A stretch of 64,000 nt of DNA, taken from Pirellula staleyi DSM 6068 (GTDB lineage: Bacteria; Planctomycetota; Planctomycetia; Pirellulales; Pirellulaceae). The notes below the pieces were generated by a model. The model did not search any database and was not told the origin of the DNA. It saw nothing but the letters and a program-made list of their open reading frames with translations. How positions within the stretch are numbered: the stretch's first letter is position 1; every line of letters begins with the position of its first letter. The DNA lies in assembly GCF_000025185.1 (NCBI RefSeq), contig NC_013720.1, positions 5,270,001-5,334,000 on the forward strand, in the 5' to 3' direction. Shown piece by piece: positions 15,651 to 24,056 of this stretch. A program made the translations under genes and the position numbers.

Positions 15651-16766
15651 TTAGACACCTACTTTTTGCGGCGCCCAAAGTTTTTTCACCTGCGACTGAA
15701 TGACTTCAGCGGCATCGTCGAGCCCGAACTGGCGATCGACATTTCCTTCAATAAACGCGACGCGATTCATGCCATAGACGTCGCTTGTGGCTTCATCTTG
15801 ACCGAGGACATAGCCTCCGGCAGTTCGAATCGCGCGACAGCCGTCAGAGCCATCGCGTCCCATGCCAGTCATAATCACGCCGATCGCGCGACGTCCATAA
15901 ACTTCGGCCGCCGATTGCATCATCACGTCGACACTGGGGCGATGACCACTCACAGGATCGCCGTCGCAAACAAGCAGCTTACCACCTCGGACATTCTTTT
16001 GAATCTTCAAGTGATGACCACCTGGGGCCAGGTAAGCAGTGTTCGGTTGGAGCACATCGCCCGTCTCTGCTTCCTTACAGCGAATCAATCCGAGACCATT
16101 CAAGCGACTCGCCAGCGACTTGGTGAAATGCGGCGGCATATGCTGCACGATCACGATCGGCGGGAGTGGCGTGGTGAGGTTCATGAACATGCCAGCCAGT
16201 GCAGGGGGGCCACCGGTCGAAATGCCAATCGCGATCAGCTTATCGGTTAAGTAGGGTGCCGTTTGTGGCATCGCTACGGAGGTGGGTGCGAGGACCGAAA
16301 GCGGTGTACGCATCTGACGCATCCGAGCGCGGCGTGCACGAATTTCCAAGATCTTTTTCAGATCTGCACCGGCGACGTTGCGAATCTTGCGGATCAATTC
16401 ATCGCGCAGCAGTTGGTCGGCAGCTCGCTGCCCATCGGGCTTAGCGACATAGTCGATCGCACCCCGGTCGAGCGCTTCGAGTGTTACATCGGCGCCGAGC
16501 TGCGTGAGCGAGCTCACCATGATGACCGGCACACTCCGCTTGGCAAGAATCGCCGTGAGTGTTTCGAGACCATCCATTTTGGGCATCTGAATATCGAGCG
16601 TCACCACGTCGGGCATCAGCTTCTCGAAAAGCACGAGCCCTTTCTCACCATCTTCAGCCTGGCCACAAACTTCGATGCCGGGCTGGGCATTGATGGCATC
16701 GGTGATCAAGGCGCGCATCAGCGGAGAATCGTCGATCACTAGCACGCGAATGGAAGAGGTAGGCAC
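15651..16766 (-). CDS. cheB: Chemotaxis-type protein-glutamate methylesterase CheB
   Basis: Removes methyl groups (and deamidates glutamines) on chemoreceptors. I start it at a GTG at 16766, preceded seven bases upstream by AAGGAA, giving 371 residues; an upstream ATG at 16829 is possible. The receiver domain has D12/D13 and the phosphorylated D58 in DVVTLDIQMP. The esterase triad is S183 (GISTGGPP), H209 (QHMPPHF) and D305 (GMGRDG). All are offset by 19 from S164, H190 and D286 of the enteric enzyme, so the active site is complete. A linker of about 40 residues joins the domains. No cheR, cheA, cheW or receptor gene lies in the window, so its partners are elsewhere. Confidence 0.93.
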   Translation of the reverse strand: MPTSSIRVLVIDDSPLMRALITDAINAQPGIEVCGQAEDGEKGLVLFEKLMPDVVTLDIQMPKMDGLETLTAILAKRSVPVIMVSSLTQLGADVTLEALDRGAIDYVAKPDGQRAADQLLRDELIRKIRNVAGADLKKILEIRARRARMRQMRTPLSVLAPTSVAMPQTAPYLTDKLIAIGISTGGPPALAGMFMNLTTPLPPIVIVQHMPPHFTKSLASRLNGLGLIRCKEAETGDVLQPNTAYLAPGGHHLKIQKNVRGGKLLVCDGDPVSGHRPSVDVMMQSAAEVYGRRAIGVIMTGMGRDGSDGCRAIRTAGGYVLGQDEATSDVYGMNRVAFIEGNVDRQFGLDDAAEVIQSQVKKLWAPQKVGV

Positions 16767-17150
16767 GGTGAGTTTCCTTGGCAAAGCGTCAGCGAAATGA
16801 GGGGCTTGGGGAGGAATCGACTCGTCCATCGCGCAGCAGTCGCCACGCCCTGGCAAATCGATCGCTCGGCAAGTCGCGCGGCAGTTCACGACGTTCCAAA
16901 CGAATGCTTCGCAAGCGTAGCTCGCAACCACGTGCGCCAAGTAAAATTGCCTTCGCGCGATTCCCCACCCCTACGGTATTTCGAGATGCCCCCGATCCGA
17001 TTGGCGGCAAAATCGTTACGATACAACCTGCTCCGAAGCGACCCACTGTGCGTTCTCGGGCAGTGCGGCTGCGAGGTCCGTTACCAGGCCGATTCCGTCG
17101 GCGAGCCAAGCTCCGTTTTCCCTCTCCTTTGCTGAACATTTTGCGACTTT
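16767..17150. other. Intergenic region between divergent cheB and the FAD-oxidoreductase operon
   Basis: 384 bases that should hold promoters in both directions. I see no box pair good enough to call. The cheB frame stays open part of the way (to 16940), but that translation is not family-like. Confidence 0.45.
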
Positions 17151-18476
17151 ATGGCAGTAGATACCCCCGCCTCGATTGCAATCATCGGCGCTGGCCCGAT
17201 CGGCCTCGAAACGGCTCTTTACGCTCGTTTTTTGGGTTACGACGTCACCCTTTTTGAACAGGGGGAGATCTGCAGCGGCGTTCGCTCGTGGGGGCACGTG
17301 AAGATGTTCACGCCACTGGGTATGAACAGCTCGCCGCTAGGACTTGCCGCCATCGAAGCCCACGATGAGAACATCGTTTTTCCCGCTGCAGATGCGATTC
17401 TCACGGGCCAGGAGTGGTACGAAAAATATCTGCTGCCGCTATCGCAAACAGATCTGCTGGTCGACAACATCCGCATCGGCACCAAGGTTGTCGCCATCAC
17501 GAAAGAGAACTTGCTGAAGGGTGAGCTCGTTGGGGATGAAGAGCGGGGTGATTGGTCGTTTGAAGTGACCTATCTCGATCCTCAAAACGAGCTTCGCCTC
17601 CGCACCGAGCAGTTCGATGTGGTGATCGACGCCAGTGGTGTTTTGGCACAGCCGCGCGAATGTGGCCTGGGTGGGGTGCGTCCTCCTCTGCCACTTGCAG
17701 AGGAGAAATTCCTACGTACCGAAATCCCAGTCTTCAGCGACAATCACGGATCAGGAGAGCGGGCTTCGAGTCTAGAGTTCTACGGCGGTAAAACGACACT
17801 GCTCGTCGGAGGTGGGTATAGCGCAGCGACTGCAGCGGTGATGTGGAAAGAGCTCGCCGATCAGTTTCCCGGTACGAAACTGATCTGGTCTACACGCCGC
17901 GCTCGACAGACGTCTGCCGACGGCATCAGTGGCCCGATCAAGCGAATCGAAAACGATGCTTTGCCAACGCGCGATGCACTCGCGCGAGAAGCAAACAGCT
18001 TGACGATGCCCGGCAATGGATTTCGAATCGAGCATCTGAGCGAAACGATGGTCGAGCGGATTGAATCCACAGCCGACGGACGTTTGGAAGTCACACTGCG
18101 TGGTGAGAAGCCTTCGAAAATCACGGTTGATCGTATTTTAAGTCTCTGTGGCTATCGGCCCGATCTCGATCTGTTTCGCGAGCTTCAAGTCCATCTTTGC
18201 TACGCTACGGAAGGGCCGATGCGACTCGCAGCCTCGCTGATGAAGTCGGATAAGTCGCAAGGTTCTAGCGCCGACTGTTTGAAGACTTCTTCAGGAGGTC
18301 CTGAAGACTTACTCACAACAGAGCCGAACTTTTATATCCTCGGCGCGAAGAGCTATGGCCGGCGGAGCGACTTCTTGTTTCAATCCGGACTCATGCAAAT
18401 TCGCGATTTGTTTCGCATCATTGGTGATCGCGATACACTCGACCTCTACCAATCGGCCCGTCCACTTCCCAAGTAG
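17151..18476 (+). CDS. FAD-dependent pyridine-nucleotide-type oxidoreductase
   Basis: 441 residues. An FAD-binding Rossmann motif GAGPIGLE sits at residues 13-20, immediately after the start. A second dinucleotide motif, LLVGGGYSAATAAV (about 217-230), would bind NAD(P)H. The architecture resembles flavin monooxygenases and thioredoxin-reductase-like enzymes, but no CxxC redox pair is seen. A motif like RSWGHVKMFTP near residue 45 follows the FAD site as in flavin-containing monooxygenase-like proteins. The C-terminal FYILGAKSYGRRSDFLFQSG closes the FAD domain. The substrate is unknown. It is the first gene of a three-gene operon with a radical SAM enzyme and a metallophosphoesterase-like protein, which suggests a shared biosynthetic or modification pathway. 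Confidence 0.82.
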   Translation: MAVDTPASIAIIGAGPIGLETALYARFLGYDVTLFEQGEICSGVRSWGHVKMFTPLGMNSSPLGLAAIEAHDENIVFPAADAILTGQEWYEKYLLPLSQTDLLVDNIRIGTKVVAITKENLLKGELVGDEERGDWSFEVTYLDPQNELRLRTEQFDVVIDASGVLAQPRECGLGGVRPPLPLAEEKFLRTEIPVFSDNHGSGERASSLEFYGGKTTLLVGGGYSAATAAVMWKELADQFPGTKLIWSTRRARQTSADGISGPIKRIENDALPTRDALAREANSLTMPGNGFRIEHLSETMVERIESTADGRLEVTLRGEKPSKITVDRILSLCGYRPDLDLFRELQVHLCYATEGPMRLAASLMKSDKSQGSSADCLKTSSGGPEDLLTTEPNFYILGAKSYGRRSDFLFQSGLMQIRDLFRIIGDRDTLDLYQSARPLPK

Positions 18477-18493
18477 ATCGCTGGGCACGTTTG

Positions 18494-19423
18494 ATGATCG
18501 ACTCACCCGAATTAGCAGCCTCGCCAGGAGTACCAGAAGTTCCGCTGTCGCATCTCGATCAGTTGTGGTTTCAGGTGAGTGGCCTGCTATGTAACTTGGC
18601 GTGTCATCACTGTTTTGTGAGCAGTAGCCCGACGAATCGCTCGTTGGAAATGCTTTCGTTCGACCAGATCAAAACGCGGCTTGAAGAATCGATTCCGCTC
18701 GGAGTGAAAGAATATTACTTCACCGGCGGTGAGCCGTTTTTGCATCCGCAAATGACGGAAATCCTCGAGCTTTCTTTGCAATATGGCCCCACGACGGTGC
18801 TGACCAATGGCACCGTTTTGAAAGACTCTTGGCTCGCGCGACTCGCCGCAGTTCAGGCCGCGAGCATCTATTCGCTCGAGTTTCGCTTGTCGATCGACGG
18901 CCCCTCGGCAGCAATCAATGATCCGGTACGAGGCAGCGGAACTTTTGCACGCGCCATGGCAGGTGTGAAGAAGCTGTGTGCTCATGGTTTTCTGCCACTC
19001 ATCACCGCAGTTCGGACGTGGAACGAGGAAGACGAATCGCAGATCCTCAGTGAGTTTGTCGAAGTTTTACGCGAACAGGGCTACGCCCGTCCCCGGCTTA
19101 AAATTCTTCCGTCGCTGAGACTAGGCGAAGAGGCCCGCCGCAGTGGCGCTTATGCCCACGATGAACGAGTGACGGCGGAGTTGCTGATCGATTTCGATCG
19201 CTCACAACTCCTTTGCGAACACGCGCGGCATGTGAGTGTGCGGGGCGTTCACGTTTGTCCGCTGCTGGTGGAACAGCCGACCTCGATCCTGGGCGACTCA
19301 CTCGCAGAATCACTTCAAAAGCCAGCGCGGCTCGATCACGGGGCCTGCTTTACCTGCTATCAATTCGGGGCCATTTGTAGCAACAGCGCCAGCCGCTCGA
19401 TGCGTGGTGAGGAACATGCATGA
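18494..19423 (+). CDS. Radical SAM protein with C-terminal cysteine cluster
   Basis: 309 residues from the ATG at 18494, 17 bases after the preceding stop. C33, C37 and C40 (CNLACHHC) form the CX3CX2C site for the S-adenosylmethionine-binding [4Fe-4S] cluster. YFTGGEPFLHP (GGE motif) and LEFRLSIDGPSAAIND follow in the normal barrel order. Further cysteines in LLCEHARH, HVCPLL and ACFTCYQFGAICSN suggest a SPASM-like auxiliary cluster. SPASM-type enzymes modify peptides or small metabolites by hydrogen abstraction. No precursor-peptide gene is evident next to it, and the reaction is unknown. The stop overlaps the next start (ATGA at 19420-19423). Confidence 0.88.
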   Translation: MIDSPELAASPGVPEVPLSHLDQLWFQVSGLLCNLACHHCFVSSSPTNRSLEMLSFDQIKTRLEESIPLGVKEYYFTGGEPFLHPQMTEILELSLQYGPTTVLTNGTVLKDSWLARLAAVQAASIYSLEFRLSIDGPSAAINDPVRGSGTFARAMAGVKKLCAHGFLPLITAVRTWNEEDESQILSEFVEVLREQGYARPRLKILPSLRLGEEARRSGAYAHDERVTAELLIDFDRSQLLCEHARHVSVRGVHVCPLLVEQPTSILGDSLAESLQKPARLDHGACFTCYQFGAICSNSASRSMRGEEHA

Positions 19424-20235
19424 GTGACCATGGGGCTCGTTCACCGGAGCGCATCGCGCTGCTCGGCGGCGTGTATAGCAACTATCTGGCGCTCGAAGCT
19501 GTGATTGCCGACGCCAGAGAGCAGGGGGCCACGAAGATTTATTGCTTGGGTGATCTCGGCGCGTTTGGTCCGTTTCCCGACCGGGCAATCGAAATCCTGC
19601 GCAAGCACCAGATCGAAACCGTTCGGGGTAATTACGACGACTCAATCGGGCGTGGCCTGGCCGATTGTCAGTGCGGCTATACCGACGAGCGCGACAACCA
19701 TTTCGCTCGGCTCAGTTATGAATACACCTTCAAAAACACTTCAGCAACTTCACGCGAGTTCTTAAGGAGTTTGCCTCCGGAAATCCGCTTCGAGGTGCAT
19801 GGTGTACGGGTGCTGCTGTGTCATGGTAGTCCTCGGAAGATGAACGAATTTGTCTGGGAGTCGACCTCGAGCACCCATTTTCTCGAGTATCTGGCCCGTC
19901 AGCATGCAGCCGACGTGGTCTGCACCACCCATACTGGAATAGCTTGGCAGCGGACACTGAGTGAGGGGCGTTTGTGGCTGAATGTCGGCGCGATCGGACG
20001 CCCCCCGAACGACGGCCTGACGAGTATTTTGTATGCACTTCTCGACTTCTTCCCGAAAACGATGCCGACGGCGCGAGCCACCCTGCGGCGGGTCGCGTAT
20101 GACCATGAGCGACTCGCCGTGGAGATGCGTGCCGAGCAATTGCCAGAGGAGTTTATCGAGACCATTCTGACCGGCTGGTGGACCACCTGCCTCGAGATCT
20201 TGCCAGCCAAAGAGCGAAGTCGCGGCCGGCATTAG
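19420..20235 (+). CDS. Metallophosphoesterase-superfamily protein with altered first motif
   Basis: 271 residues with the calcineurin-like phosphoesterase fold recognisable from CLGDLGAFGPFP (G44-D45), VRGNYDD (N71), VLLCHGSPR and VVCTTHTGIAW in proper order. The first motif, normally D-x-H in a context like ISDIHGN, reads LLGGVYSN, so both metal-binding residues of that motif are gone. The usual GNHD also reads GNYD. The protein may therefore bind only one metal, use other ligands, or have lost catalysis. It is translationally coupled to the radical SAM gene by a four-base overlap, and the C-terminal tail is basic. It could equally be a binding or regulatory protein. Confidence 0.75.
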   Translation: MSDHGARSPERIALLGGVYSNYLALEAVIADAREQGATKIYCLGDLGAFGPFPDRAIEILRKHQIETVRGNYDDSIGRGLADCQCGYTDERDNHFARLSYEYTFKNTSATSREFLRSLPPEIRFEVHGVRVLLCHGSPRKMNEFVWESTSSTHFLEYLARQHAADVVCTTHTGIAWQRTLSEGRLWLNVGAIGRPPNDGLTSILYALLDFFPKTMPTARATLRRVAYDHERLAVEMRAEQLPEEFIETILTGWWTTCLEILPAKERSRGRH

Positions 20236-20299
20236 TGCGGGCTCCATGCGGGCTCTATTTCTCGGAGCGGCTGTTTCGTCCAATTCCGCTAAAAATACT

Positions 20300-20335
20300 C
20301 GCGACACGCACGTCAATCGTCCGCGCGACACGCAC
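20300..20335. repeat. 12-base direct repeat upstream of the giant-protein operon
   Basis: CGCGACACGCAC occurs exactly at 20300-20311 and again at 20324-20335, with a 24-base period. It lies about 80 bases before the candidate -35 box, where an activator could bind, but no regulator is known. Confidence 0.45.
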
Positions 20336-20414
20336 TAGTGCTACAAACGGCCCGGTGGGAGGGTGCAACCGGTCCCGAGTCGACAATTTCCACCAAACAA
20401 GGTGGTTGCCAAAG

Positions 20415-20443
20415 TTGGTAAAGAACTCCGGACTGGGTAAACT
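20415..20443 (+). promoter_or_regulatory. Candidate promoter of the giant-protein operon
   Basis: TTGGTA (20415-20420) and TAAACT (20438-20443) are separated by 17 bases, placing the start of transcription near 20450, about 60 bases before the GTG start codon. Confidence 0.45.
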
Positions 20444-20510
20444 GTAGTGGGGCTTCTTATCTATCGGCCCGCTTAGGATTCTTTCACCACGCCTGTCGGG
20501 GACCTCCCTG

Positions 20511-23500
20511 GTGCGACGCGCTCGACGACAGTTCGGTACTGCCCTCCGTGCGCACGGAGTGGGTCGCGCGTACTTCTTGCTGCACCGCTTGCTAGTCGTG
20601 GCTGCCACGCTGCTGGTCGCGCTGCTCGTTGCATCAACGGCGGCTGATGCCCAAACGGGCGCTGTCGATCCACCTCAGCCGACCACTCCCGCGACAGGCA
20701 CCCCCGCCAACACAACGCCGGTCCCGGCACCGCCGGCGACGACAACTCCACCAACCCCCACGGTTCCTCCGGCGACGCCTGCGACCCCACCCGTTCCCAC
20801 AACCCCTGCGCCGATGCCAGCCGCTGGCGATGCAGGGGCTCAGCAGCGTTCGCTTCTCGATACCTATTTGCTGCGCGACAGCAAGGGGAATCTGGTGCCG
20901 GTGATCGGGATGTCGTTCGAAGATTTTGAAAAGCTGCTCCGCTTGCAGCGACAACTTGCCCCTCCTGAGCCACCCAAGTTCTCCATCGACGTCGTGAGCC
21001 TGAAGGGGACCGCCGATGCTTCACAAGCCAAGCTCAGCGCGAAGATCGAAATTCGTACGCAAGCTGCTGGTCGGCATCCTGTTCCGCTCCGCATGACGGA
21101 AGCGATTTTGCTCGACGAAGCAAAGTACGAAGGTCCCGGCGAACTCTTCCTGACGTTCGATGCCGCCGCTGGTGGCTATGTCGCCTGGGTCACTTCGAAA
21201 GGGGCCGAGTCCCACACCATTTCGCTTAACGTTGCTACACCAATCAGCACCGTGGCAGGGCAATCGCGATTGAAGCTCACGTTGCCTCGTGGCACGGAAT
21301 CGTCGCTACGCGTAGCGGTCGCTGAATCTCGCGTGTCGGCCGAACTCGACACGGGCAGCGAAGGGATCTTGAGTGTCGAGGCCGTGGAGGCTGGCGGCAG
21401 CGAAATGGCGGTACTCGGCGCTGCGGGTCAAGTGAGCATGCGGTGGAAACGCGTTTCCACCGGCGATTCGACCGCGCGTAGCATTCTCGAAAGCAGCGGC
21501 GAATTGATCGTGCGAGTCGAAGGCAAAAATCGAATCAGCACCGATGCTCGCCTTCGTGTGCGCAGTTTCGGGTCGGCAGTCGAGAGCTTTCGTGTTCGAT
21601 TGCCGCGTGGCATGGAACTCGTCCCCACCAGTCCCGTCGGTTATCGCGTGGAAGTGGTGAGTGATCCCGCGACCAGCATGATGGAGGCGGACAGTTCCAA
21701 GCGTCCCGCGCAAGTGGTGGAAGTGCGGCTCGATCGCCCTACCAACAGCGTGATCGAAGTCCGCTTGCTCGCGGCACTCGTGCCCGACAGTCAAAATGGT
21801 GGCATGGCTCTCGAGCCTGCTGAATTCGATGTACTCGGAGCTGTGCGGCAGCGTGGGACGGTCGATTTCGTGGTGGAAGGGGACTGGAATCTCAGCTGGA
21901 CCGAAGATAGCAGCGTGCGCCGCATCGATGCAGAAACCGATGTCGCTAGTCCCGCGCGAACCGCTGCCCGCTTCGAATACTTCCGGCAGCCTTGCAAACT
22001 GGGACTCACCGTGGCTTCGCGGCCAACGCGAGTGTTTGTGGAACCGAGTTATGTGGTCTACGTCGATGGCAAATTACTGCGACTCGAAGCGACGCTGAAG
22101 TATCGCTGGCGCGGCACGCAGCCTCAAACGCTCAGTATCGATCTAGGGAACTGGAGCATCGCCAAAGCGGAGCCCGATACGGTGCTCGATCCGACGCGGC
22201 TCTCGCGCGAGGCGCGTCCCCTCGCAATTCCTCTGCGCGACGATATCGCAGTTCCTGCAGACTTCGAAATCAAACTCGAAGCACAGCAAACCCTCGCTGA
22301 AAATAGCTCCGTTGTCGACTTTCTGCTCCCGCGTCCCGACGCCGACATCGTGACCCCCGCATCGGTCACACTGTTGCCCGCCGACAACGTGCAGCTCACC
22401 CCTTCGACCACCGATTTGCAAGGGCTGCTCGCCGATATCGCCGCCTCGTCGGCACGGCTCCCGACGCGCGGTCAACCGGCGCTCACCTATCGCGATTTGT
22501 CGACCGGCGATCCCACTCGCTTTGTGGGAACCATCAAGCTGCTGCCGAGGCGGACGACCCTCAGCTCGGTTGCGACCCTTTCGTTCGCTCGCGAGCGATT
22601 GCATGTCGAGCAGGTCCTCGAGTTCACCGTGGCGCATCAATCGCGTCAATCGTTCGAGCTCCTTTGGCCGCAGTCGGTGGTGCCACAAGATCTGCAGCTC
22701 AAGTTGGGCGAGAAACTTCTTAGCTTCACGCTGGCCGATACGGCAGACGACTTGCGTTCAGGACGTCGCCGACTAGTACTCGATACCGGCGCTCCGCAGC
22801 TTGGCAAGATCGACATTAACGCGACCTTTTCGATGCCGGTTCCAGCCGTGGCCGAGAACGCCTCGGTAAGTTTTCTCGCGCCGCTGCTGACAGCCGCCGA
22901 AGAACCGAATCTACAACTGCTCACCTCCACGGTCTCTGCTCGCACCTCGAGCGAAATTCGTACAACACCACTCACCATCGACGAAGACCTGCTGTCGGTC
23001 GACGCCGCCCGAGGTGATGGTGTGGCCTGGAGCGTCAATCTTCCGAGCGGCAGTTCGCCACTCGAGATCCAGCTCGCCCCACTAGAAGCAGTTCAGCAGC
23101 AACTCACCACCACCGACAAAATGTGGCTGCAGACCTGGCTCTCCCCTTCGGGCCGCGAAGATCGCGCGGTCTGGCAACTCACTACGAGTGCCTCGAGTGT
23201 GACGTTTCGACTCCCCACGATTACAGCTTCCAACATCCTGGTGCTTGTCGATGGAAAGCAAACCACCTTTGCACTGCAACCTTCGGGTGTGCTGAAGATC
23301 GACGTTCCTTCCTCGTCACGCACGCAGGAACGGGTCATCGAACTTTGGTACACGCTCGGCACGGGACTATCGAGCTCCGGTTACTCGCAGCGCACTCTCG
23401 ATCCACCCACGATGGTCGAAGCGCCGAGTACAAGACGATTTTTCTGGCAACTTTGCCTCCCCGAAAGTCAATTGCTGCTCGTCGATCCACCTGGCTATGG

Positions 23501-24056
23501 AAGCCAAACAAGCTGGCAACAGCAAGGTCCCTGGTGGAGCCGCCGCTCGAGTTTGTCGCAGCGCGATTTGGAAGATTGGATTGCGGCAACGCACCAAGAT
23601 CAACTTCCACCGGCGCTGCAGCAGTCGCTGTATGCCGATTTTGGTAAACCACGCCCCCTCGTGGTCACAGTGATTAGCCGTCGTCTATTGATTTTGATTG
23701 TCTCGGGACTCGTTGTCCTCGTCGGACTAGCGATACTTCAGCTGACATGGGCACGGCATCCCAGCCTGCTACTAGTCGCCGGAATAACGATTTTTGCGGC
23801 GAGCGCGATGTTCCCTTACGGCGCATTCCTGGCTGCTCAAGCTGCCATGATTGGCATGGCGGCGATGGTGGCCACCTCTCTCTTTGCCTACTTAACATCG
23901 GGACGAGTTTTCTGGATCACGCCCGCCGCTGTGCCGCGAAAAAGCGTATCGGAAGTTCGTACGCGAGGAGCCCGCCCACCGGTTGCAGCTAGTGGATCAC
24001 ACACCACCACAGCCACTGCTGCTGCAGGATTGGGAGCGTCGGAGATTCAGCCATGA
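20511..24056 (+). CDS. Giant membrane-anchored protein, one module (function unknown)
   Basis: 1181 residues from a GTG with GGGGA nine bases upstream. A hydrophobic N-terminal segment (about 22-46) is followed by a Pro/Thr-rich linker (50-105). A motif with VPVIGMSFEDFEKLLR (129-144) opens a very long region of beta-strand-rich sequence with repeated patterns like LxLPRGxExxxV and VxLDRPxxxxIEVRL, and then about three C-terminal transmembrane helices (from about 1058). No catalytic motif is seen. The protein is probably exported, folded as a string of beta-sandwiches in the periplasm, and anchored at its C-terminus. The next gene begins within its stop codon (ATGA) and appears to contain two more copies of the same architecture. 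I do not recognise a characterised homologue. Confidence 0.75.
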   Translation: MRRARRQFGTALRAHGVGRAYFLLHRLLVVAATLLVALLVASTAADAQTGAVDPPQPTTPATGTPANTTPVPAPPATTTPPTPTVPPATPATPPVPTTPAPMPAAGDAGAQQRSLLDTYLLRDSKGNLVPVIGMSFEDFEKLLRLQRQLAPPEPPKFSIDVVSLKGTADASQAKLSAKIEIRTQAAGRHPVPLRMTEAILLDEAKYEGPGELFLTFDAAAGGYVAWVTSKGAESHTISLNVATPISTVAGQSRLKLTLPRGTESSLRVAVAESRVSAELDTGSEGILSVEAVEAGGSEMAVLGAAGQVSMRWKRVSTGDSTARSILESSGELIVRVEGKNRISTDARLRVRSFGSAVESFRVRLPRGMELVPTSPVGYRVEVVSDPATSMMEADSSKRPAQVVEVRLDRPTNSVIEVRLLAALVPDSQNGGMALEPAEFDVLGAVRQRGTVDFVVEGDWNLSWTEDSSVRRIDAETDVASPARTAARFEYFRQPCKLGLTVASRPTRVFVEPSYVVYVDGKLLRLEATLKYRWRGTQPQTLSIDLGNWSIAKAEPDTVLDPTRLSREARPLAIPLRDDIAVPADFEIKLEAQQTLAENSSVVDFLLPRPDADIVTPASVTLLPADNVQLTPSTTDLQGLLADIAASSARLPTRGQPALTYRDLSTGDPTRFVGTIKLLPRRTTLSSVATLSFARERLHVEQVLEFTVAHQSRQSFELLWPQSVVPQDLQLKLGEKLLSFTLADTADDLRSGRRRLVLDTGAPQLGKIDINATFSMPVPAVAENASVSFLAPLLTAAEEPNLQLLTSTVSARTSSEIRTTPLTIDEDLLSVDAARGDGVAWSVNLPSGSSPLEIQLAPLEAVQQQLTTTDKMWLQTWLSPSGREDRAVWQLTTSASSVTFRLPTITASNILVLVDGKQTTFALQPSGVLKIDVPSSSRTQERVIELWYTLGTGLSSSGYSQRTLDPPTMVEAPSTRRFFWQLCLPESQLLLVDPPGYGSQTSWQQQGPWWSRRSSLSQRDLEDWIAATHQDQLPPALQQSLYADFGKPRPLVVTVISRRLLILIVSGLVVLVGLAILQLTWARHPSLLLVAGITIFAASAMFPYGAFLAAQAAMIGMAAMVATSLFAYLTSGRVFWITPAAVPRKSVSEVRTRGARPPVAASGSHTTTATAAAGLGASEIQP

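Noticed and set aside
16767-16940. N-terminal extension of cheB to 16940
   Set aside because: The extra residues are unlike the family, and a GTG with a good ribbon of AAGGAA upstream starts the receiver domain at the usual place.
18491-18493. TTG start three bases before the radical SAM ATG
   Set aside because: An ATG follows immediately, and nothing favours the rarer codon.
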